In this document: positions 5,678-9,631 of the stretch, in pieces | Layout: each line of letters begins with the position of its first letter | How positions within the stretch are numbered: position 1 is the first letter of the stretch | Assembly: GCA_030627585.1 (NCBI GenBank) | Contig: DAOURU010000022.1 | Location: 1-9,631, forward strand | DNA: 9,631 nucleotides | DNA from: Bacillota bacterium | Lineage (GTDB): Bacteria > Bacillota > DSM-12270 > Thermacetogeniales > Thermacetogeniaceae | Direction: 5' to 3' | Translations under genes and position numbers: made by a program | Notes under the pieces: generated by a model | Seen by the model: the letters and a program-made list of their open reading frames with translations, nothing else | The model's database searches: none | Told to the model about the DNA's origin: nothing

Positions 5678-5943
5678 ATGGGTTTGCTCGGTAAATGGCG
5701 TACACACGTCGACTACCGCGCCTATGTCGCGCAGGAACTTGGAAATGCGATCACTAAACTCTGGCTGCTTAATCTGGACCCGCTCTATCAAGTTTTAGGC
5801 GGGTATTACGCACCTTCCGGCCGCCCGGGGAAAAACAGCCGGAAATCTTACGCTCTTTGGTGCTAATGGTTCAGTGTCGCGAAGACAGCATTGATTCGTG
5901 GGTGGAAAAGCTTCGCAGCAACGATATCCTGGCCATCATCTGC
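5678..5943 (+). pseudogene. Transposase fragment, frameshifted and truncated
   Basis: Begins with ATG at 5678 after a strong GAGGGGGG. It reads MGLLGKWRTHVDYRAYV, AQELGNAITKLWLLNLDPLY and GRPGKN, then loses frame. One base missing near 5837-5839 restores PEILRSLVLMVQ, SIDSWVEKLRSND and ILAIIC. This resembles the N-terminal region of IS-encoded DDE transposases common in Clostridia, in which a GRP.KN.PEI.RSL.LM segment is followed by a WV..L...D.LA.ICG segment. The exact IS family was not determined. Resemblance ends near 5943, about 33 nt before the FIST gene stop. The catalytic domain is absent, so the element is dead. Its left side abuts the truncated cassette gene tail. Confidence 0.65.
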
Positions 5944-5975
5944 TTGATCAAGATTGATAATCTCGCTGTTCAGCC

Positions 5976-7094
5976 TTACCCAACCCCTACTACCGTTGTC
6001 TTGTTGTAAAACTCCAGATATTTTTCTCCCGAGTGGGCAATTTCGCCTATGCTGAGGAAACCAAACATGTGCAAATCGGGCGGGACGTTCTCGCGAATTG
6101 TTCTTAATTCCCGCGCCATATTATCGCCGAGGTAAAGCACCCGGGAGATGCAGTCAATTACCAGAGCGCTCTGCCCCATGCCGCCTGTTTTCTCCATAAA
6201 GGAAGCCAGAGCAGCACTTGCAGCCCCGCCCGCAGCCTTGATCAGGCTGGTCTCGTCCCCTCTTAAAATCATCACGATGGAATTTTGGGGGATTTCACCG
6301 ACGAGCACGATGCTCTCTTCCCCCTCCAGCCTGATAGGATCGCGGACTACAATACTGCCGTCGATTTTGACCATACCGAAAGGATAACACTTGGCAATTT
6401 CGAAGAAATTTTCGGGTCCCATGCTGATCCCCGCCTCTTTCTGCAGCGCCGTCCGGTATTTTGAAAAAGCAGGCTGCCAGTTCAGTTCCAGTATGATATT
6501 GCCCTTTGTGCAGTTGGCGACCAGGGGCCCGTATAAAGGCTCCCACCCGTGGCTTACTCCCACGCCTGCAGGACCCTCAATACCCACCAGGAGCGCACCG
6601 CCGGCAAAACTTTCCTCTGCGGTAAACAGGACCGTTTCTCGTTCCGGCCCGAGGCTACCCGCCCCGCCCCCGATAAAACTCACCTGCCTGCCGCAGGTTT
6701 CAAACAGCACATCCAGAAAGGAGGATATATTGCTTGCCAGGCCGTCAACGATTACCAGAAATGTTTCGACCGGCCCGGTCAACACTTCATCTTCCGGCAT
6801 ACCCTCGAAACCCCCGAGGTCCCTGACAACCTTCGCGGTAATTGGGCGCTCAATGCTGCAACCGAGTATTCCATCCCGATACCAGGAGTCGCCGTAGATA
6901 ACCCCCGGGAAAACCCCGCCGAATACGGGCACGCCCAGTTCTTTGAAGAGCGGGCTGATCTCGTGGAAGTCAAACGGGGCCCTTTCCCCAACCAGCAACA
7001 AGATTCCAAATAAACCCTTGGTGCACAAGTTTTTCAGAGACCGACTCCAATCCCGGTAATTTTTGGGCTCGAAGAAGATGACCTGCCCAAACAC
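5976..7094 (-). CDS. FIST-domain sensory protein (FIST_N + FIST_C)
   Basis: 372 residues from a GTG at 7094, with AGGAGG 10 nt upstream. Residues ~20-195 match FIST_N (GVPVFGGVFPGVIYG, SFIGGGAGSLG, FAGGALLVGIEGP) and ~200-355 match FIST_C (AFSKYRTAL, PFGM, RGDETSLI, GFLSIGEIAHSGEKYLEFYN). FIST domains are thought to bind small ligands such as amino acids and feed signal output modules. This protein has no output domain of its own, no signal peptide and no membrane segment, so it probably acts in the cytoplasm through a partner. The next co-oriented core gene is the PAS-GGDEF-EAL protein, ~2.2 kb on and separated from it by cassette and transposase debris; FIST proteins are often linked to GGDEF/EAL or chemotaxis modules. 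A partnership is plausible but unproven. Confidence 0.92.
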   Translation of the reverse strand: MFGQVIFFEPKNYRDWSRSLKNLCTKGLFGILLLVGERAPFDFHEISPLFKELGVPVFGGVFPGVIYGDSWYRDGILGCSIERPITAKVVRDLGGFEGMPEDEVLTGPVETFLVIVDGLASNISSFLDVLFETCGRQVSFIGGGAGSLGPERETVLFTAEESFAGGALLVGIEGPAGVGVSHGWEPLYGPLVANCTKGNIILELNWQPAFSKYRTALQKEAGISMGPENFFEIAKCYPFGMVKIDGSIVVRDPIRLEGEESIVLVGEIPQNSIVMILRGDETSLIKAAGGAASAALASFMEKTGGMGQSALVIDCISRVLYLGDNMARELRTIRENVPPDLHMFGFLSIGEIAHSGEKYLEFYNKTTVVGVG

Positions 7095-7211
7095 AATTTA
7101 AGAGCCTCCTCTGCAAAGGAATCGCGTCTCTCCCCCAAAATTTCCGGCTCTCTCCAGCAGAAACACCTGCTCTTAAATAAAACCAGGGGCACATTTTGAA
7201 ACTACAACACC

Positions 7212-7246
7212 TTTCTACGTATTTCTACATACAGGATAAATATCCT
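7212..7246. promoter_or_regulatory. Possible regulator sites: 10-bp direct repeat and palindrome
   Basis: TTTCTACGTA (7212-7221) is followed directly by TTTCTACATA (7222-7231), 9 of 10 identical. Two bases on is the dyad AGGATAAATATCCT (7233-7246), with 6-bp perfect arms. They lie 118-152 nt upstream of the FIST start codon. The clustering suggests a protein-binding site, but the regulator is unknown. Confidence 0.3.
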
Positions 7247-7327
7247 CCAGCTTCTAGTACTTATTAACTAATTTTTTCCCGAGCTTGACATTTGGGACTG
7301 ATTTTTGAAGACATCAACCCCTGGGGC

Positions 7328-7355
7328 CTCTAAGAATAGACATTTTTTCTTAGAG
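7328..7355. other. 9-bp inverted repeat with 10-nt loop
   Basis: CTCTAAGAA (7328-7336) and TTCTTAGAG (7347-7355) are perfect inverted copies. No T-run follows on either strand in a terminator position. It could be an operator for the divergent promoters or a transcript hairpin. Confidence 0.4.
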
Positions 7356-7401
7356 AAACAAATAATTAAAATGTAGTGACAACATTGTAAAATGATAACT
7401 G

Positions 7402-7433
7402 CTGAGCCGGTTGCGCGAGGGAGGCCGGCTCAG
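7402..7433. other. GC-rich 9-bp hairpin beside the REPIN-like element
   Basis: CTGAGCCGG (7402-7410) and CCGGCTCAG (7425-7433) pair perfectly around a 14-nt GC-rich loop. The stem ends 7 nt before the REPIN-like element at 7440. It is much GC-richer than its surroundings. No terminator tract follows. It may be part of a larger mobile repeat unit or an independent one. Confidence 0.4.
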
Positions 7434-7439
7434 GTGGGG

Positions 7440-7510
7440 AAAAAGGGGACAGGCTACTTTTTTCCTTTCCCGGTGAAGTGAAGTGGGTTAAAAAGTAGCC
7501 TGTCCCCTTT
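7440..7510. repeat. Complete REPIN-like element (two inverted REP arms)
   Basis: The 21-nt left arm (7442-7462, core GGGGACAGGCTAC at 7445-7457) and right arm (7490-7510, core GTAGCCTGTCCCC at 7495-7507) are perfect inverted repeats. They enclose a 27-nt spacer containing GGTGAAGTGAAGTGGGTTA. This is the most complete copy of the family in the window. The two-arm design matches REPINs, which are mobilised in trans by IS200-like REP-associated tyrosine transposases (RAYT). No such transposase is in the window, so that link is inference. It sits ~60 nt upstream of the amidase start and would form a strong hairpin in its leader if transcription begins before it. Confidence 0.85.
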
Positions 7511-7571
7511 ACCCTTTATACTCCCTTTATATCTTTTCACCGAACTGAATAAATTCTAAAGTAGAGGTGAG

Positions 7572-9434
7572 ATGGGTGTGATTAATTGGAAAAAACCGCC
7601 TTTGATCATCTTGATCAGGAGAATTACGGCAATTGGATTGATCACCTTCTTCTTTCCCTTATTGACTCTCTTTCTGGTACATACAAGTGTTCCTGACTTA
7701 AGAGCAGCCAATAGCTTGAAAGGCAAGAAGATCGTCATTGATCCTGGCCACGGGGGAATTGATGGAGGAGCTAACAGTAGTGATTTTCTGGAGAAGGAAG
7801 CGAATCTCGAAGTCGCTAAAAAGCTTTATCAAGAGCTTTCCAGATCAGGCGCTCAGGTAATTCTCACCCGCAAAGAAGATGTTTCCCTCGACAGTCTCAA
7901 CAACATCAGCCCCTCTCGTCACAAAAGAGACCTCTATGCCCGGGTTTCAATCATTGAGAAGCACAAACCTGATATCTTCCTGAGCCTCCACATTAATGCC
8001 AACCATCGTCAGCCCTCGACCACAGGCTCTATCGTCTTCTATAATAAGTGTACTCTCAACTCCGAGAAGCTGGCAACAGTTCTTCAGGAAAATCTCAATA
8101 TTCTCATGGAAAAGCACAACTTGAAGAAGCACCGGGCCGAGCCTGCTGATTATTACATCCCCAGGAATACTAACTACACAGGAGTAATCGTAGAAATGGG
8201 GTTTATGAGCAATCCCCGTGAAAAAGAGATGCTGAAAACCAGCAGATACCAGTGGGAACTGACAAAAAGCATCGCCAGAGGAATCGAAGAATACTTTTTT
8301 ACCAGTGGCAATTGCAGACCGAATAGGACCAGGGAGACTTTCAGCGAAGGTTTGCCTGGAATTAAAGTGTACTTTCCAGGCAGCAAAGGTGAGGACCTGG
8401 AGTGGGAGCAGTTGCAGACAAAAAAGGCCGTCTTTTCAGGGAGCGTGACGAAGAAACTGGTTTTCGAAGTGGTTGCAAGACTGATAAGAGGACCTCAGAG
8501 AGGGGACCTGTGGGGTCCTTTTGGCCCGGAGATAAAAATTCACCACATAGCACTCACCGATGGTGTTGTCGAAGTGGATTTTTCCCCGGAGTTTACCAGG
8601 GTTCCTGGCGGCAGCTTCGCGGAATTGTTGGCAATTAAATCGCTCGTAAAGACTGTCACTCAATTTGAGGGCGTTTATGGAGTGAAAATCTTGATTGAAG
8701 GAAGGGAAGCTGAATTGTTGGGTCATCTGGACTTGAGCAAAGTTCTCACACCCGAAATACCGAAAGCAGTGATTGCTCTGGCGATCGATGACTTAGCTGG
8801 AGGAGAAGCCGGAAGAAAGGAGATCATGACGATTAGACGCCCATTGACCCTGGCGGTGATGCCTGGCTTGGAGTCCAGCACGGAGATCGCCAAAGAAGCT
8901 TATCACAAAGGCTACGAAGTTTTTTTGCACCTGCCTATGGAGCCAGAAGTGGGAAGACCTGAGTGGCTCGGTCCGGGAGCAATTACTACAGCAACACCAT
9001 TAGAAAAGATCAGAGAGATTGTTCTCACCGATCTCCAGGATGTTCCTCATGCTGCTGGGATCAATAACCACATGGGTTCAAAAATTGCCAAAAGAGAAGA
9101 GATGATGCGAGAAATCCTCAAAGTCGCCAGGGATATGAACTTAATTTTTCTTGATAGCAAGACTGCCCCAGATTCTGTAGCTGCAAGAATTGCAAAAGAG
9201 CTCGAGGTTCCCTTTGTTGAGCGGGATGTGTTTCTGGATGAAGTTAATTCCCTGGAGCATGTAAAGAGACAAGTCCGGCACCTCGCCGAAATTGCCATTA
9301 AAACCGGGCAGGCTATTGGTATCGGCCATGTGGGAATTACTGGTATCAATACCGCGCGGGGGATTATAGAAATGATTCCCTGGCTGGAGGACCAGGGAAT
9401 CGAACTGGTTTTTGTGTCAGATCTCTCCTGTTAG
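7572..9434 (+). CDS. Amidase_3-GerMN-divergent polysaccharide deacetylase fusion, cell-wall enzyme
   Basis: 620 residues from the ATG at 7572, with AGAGGTGAG directly before it. Residues ~11-37 are a hydrophobic signal anchor or signal peptide (possible cleavage near RAA at 44-46), so the rest acts outside the membrane. Residues ~52-242 are an N-acetylmuramoyl-L-alanine amidase (Amidase_3): H60 in IDPGHGG, E74 in FLEKE and H140 in LSLHINAN as zinc ligands, and E208 in VIVEMGFMSN as catalytic Glu. All are present. Residues ~285-390 match GerMN (LTDGVVEVDFSPEF, SFAELLAIKSLVKT). Residues ~400-618 match the divergent polysaccharide deacetylase/YibQ family (IALAIDDL, LTLAVMPGLESS, HLPMEPE, GINNHMGSKIA, FLDSKTA, GIGHVG). 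It probably cleaves peptide stems from peptidoglycan, perhaps during sporulation or germination. The last domain's activity is uncertain family-wide. It ends in TAG, four nt before another REP copy. Confidence 0.93.
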   Translation: MGVINWKKPPLIILIRRITAIGLITFFFPLLTLFLVHTSVPDLRAANSLKGKKIVIDPGHGGIDGGANSSDFLEKEANLEVAKKLYQELSRSGAQVILTRKEDVSLDSLNNISPSRHKRDLYARVSIIEKHKPDIFLSLHINANHRQPSTTGSIVFYNKCTLNSEKLATVLQENLNILMEKHNLKKHRAEPADYYIPRNTNYTGVIVEMGFMSNPREKEMLKTSRYQWELTKSIARGIEEYFFTSGNCRPNRTRETFSEGLPGIKVYFPGSKGEDLEWEQLQTKKAVFSGSVTKKLVFEVVARLIRGPQRGDLWGPFGPEIKIHHIALTDGVVEVDFSPEFTRVPGGSFAELLAIKSLVKTVTQFEGVYGVKILIEGREAELLGHLDLSKVLTPEIPKAVIALAIDDLAGGEAGRKEIMTIRRPLTLAVMPGLESSTEIAKEAYHKGYEVFLHLPMEPEVGRPEWLGPGAITTATPLEKIREIVLTDLQDVPHAAGINNHMGSKIAKREEMMREILKVARDMNLIFLDSKTAPDSVAARIAKELEVPFVERDVFLDEVNSLEHVKRQVRHLAEIAIKTGQAIGIGHVGITGINTARGIIEMIPWLEDQGIELVFVSDLSC

Positions 9435-9527
9435 TGGAAAAAGGGGACAGGCTACTTTTTCCTGTACCTCTTTGGGTAATTTTGAGAGTTCCTTAAGAAA
9501 GCGTTTTGTATATTCGATCTTCCACAT
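9417..9527 (-). pseudogene. RelE/ParE-type toxin truncated by a REP copy
   Basis: From an ATG at 9527, one nt past the antitoxin stop, the first 22-23 codons read MWKIEYTKRFLKELSKLP then KEVQEK. This is the typical start of RelE/ParE-fold mRNA-interferase or gyrase toxins (usually 85-100 residues). At about 9461 the frame enters the REP copy and becomes VACPLFPLTGEI, stopping at TGA 9417-9419 inside the antisense 3' end of the amidase gene. The product would be 36 residues and lacks the catalytic C-terminal half, so it should be inactive. The insertion point is marked by the repeat itself. Confidence 0.75.
9439..9462 (+). repeat. REP-like single copy interrupting the toxin gene
   Basis: The core GGGGACAGGCTAC is at 9443-9455, flanked by an A-run and a T-run followed by CC, as in the other copies. 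It starts just beyond the amidase stop codon and ends where coding sense of the RelE-like toxin begins on the other strand. The second inverted arm and the GGTGAAGTG spacer are absent. Confidence 0.85.
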
Positions 9528-9528
9528 T

Positions 9529-9631
9529 CTATTTCAATGATTGATAATAGGTTTTCGCCTCTTCAATTGAAAGCCGTTCATCATCTTTTACTTCATCCAT
9601 TAATTTGGCCAATCCATAATTTTCTATTACC
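9529..9631 (-). CDS. C-terminal part of a RelB-like antitoxin (5' end outside the window)
   Basis: 33 codons are visible, reading VIENYGLAKLMDEVKDDERL then SIEEAKTYYQSLK, with a TAG stop at 9529-9531. The start lies beyond the right edge. The ENYGLAKLM-x-EV...LS-x-EEA-x-x-YY pattern is typical of the C-terminal toxin-binding tail of small antitoxins of RelE/ParE pairs, and the toxin gene follows after one nt, the usual coupled arrangement. It appears intact here. With the toxin truncated it would be an orphan antitoxin. Confidence 0.65.
   Translation of the reverse strand, partial: VIENYGLAKLMDEVKDDERLSIEEAKTYYQSLK

Larger units (their letters stand above)
7095..7571. other. Divergent intergenic region (477 bp)
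   Basis: No coding frame is convincing here. The region separates the minus-strand FIST gene from the plus-strand amidase fusion. It carries a short direct repeat, three dyads and one complete REPIN-like element, listed separately. Both genes must be transcribed from here, but I found no -35/-10 pair good enough to call. A TTGACA at 7285-7290 on the plus strand has no matching -10 box. Confidence 0.6.

Noticed and set aside
5678..5866. Stand-alone 62-residue gene
   Set aside because: Coding resemblance continues in the next frame after a one-base loss near 5838, so it is the first part of a broken transposase.
7285..7290. TTGACA as the -35 box of a plus-strand promoter for the amidase gene
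   Set aside because: No acceptable -10 box is found 16-18 nt downstream.

Overview
The window looks like chromosome from a spore-forming anaerobic Firmicute of the Peptococcaceae/Clostridia kind. This is inferred from a corrinoid protein of the methyltransferase type, a GerMN (spore germination) domain in a cell-wall enzyme, a FIST sensor, a GGDEF-EAL protein and strong Gram-positive ribosome binding sites. No rRNA, tRNA or CRISPR array was seen, so the lineage is not proven.

Layout, left to right. (1) Positions 1-1670: a minus-strand pair, a GntR/HutC regulator followed 20 nt later by a corrinoid-binding protein. It is driven by a near-consensus promoter with operator-like palindromes over the start of transcription. 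(2) Positions 1697-3757: a minus-strand PAS-GGDEF-EAL protein. Its last ~20 codons are made of two copies of a dispersed repeat, and another copy lies just before its start. (3) Positions 3862-5943: an accessory patch of debris and cassettes. It holds a start-less hypothetical fragment, a decayed DUF4258 gene with a decayed small partner, a complete integron-type gene cassette (262-residue Cys-rich protein) between two attC sites, the 3' end of a second cassette gene, and a frameshifted transposase fragment. (4) Positions 5976-7094: a minus-strand FIST-domain protein. (5) Positions 7095-7571: a divergent intergenic region with hairpins and one complete 71-bp inverted-repeat (REPIN-like) element. 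(6) Positions 7572-9434: a plus-strand fusion of N-acetylmuramoyl-L-alanine amidase, GerMN and divergent polysaccharide deacetylase. (7) Positions 9417-9631: a minus-strand toxin-antitoxin module whose RelE/ParE-like toxin is cut off by another repeat copy.

Two themes tie the window together. First, a small mobile repeat with core GGGGACAGGCTAC occurs six times; it has rewritten the C-terminus of one gene, truncated a toxin and sits in two intergenic regions. Second, two attC sites in the same orientation, each with the extra unpaired A expected in its L'' arm, show that integron cassettes entered this chromosome, although no integrase is in view. The cassette patch separates the FIST sensor gene from the co-oriented cyclic-di-GMP gene, so the two may once have been neighbours in one signalling unit (inference).
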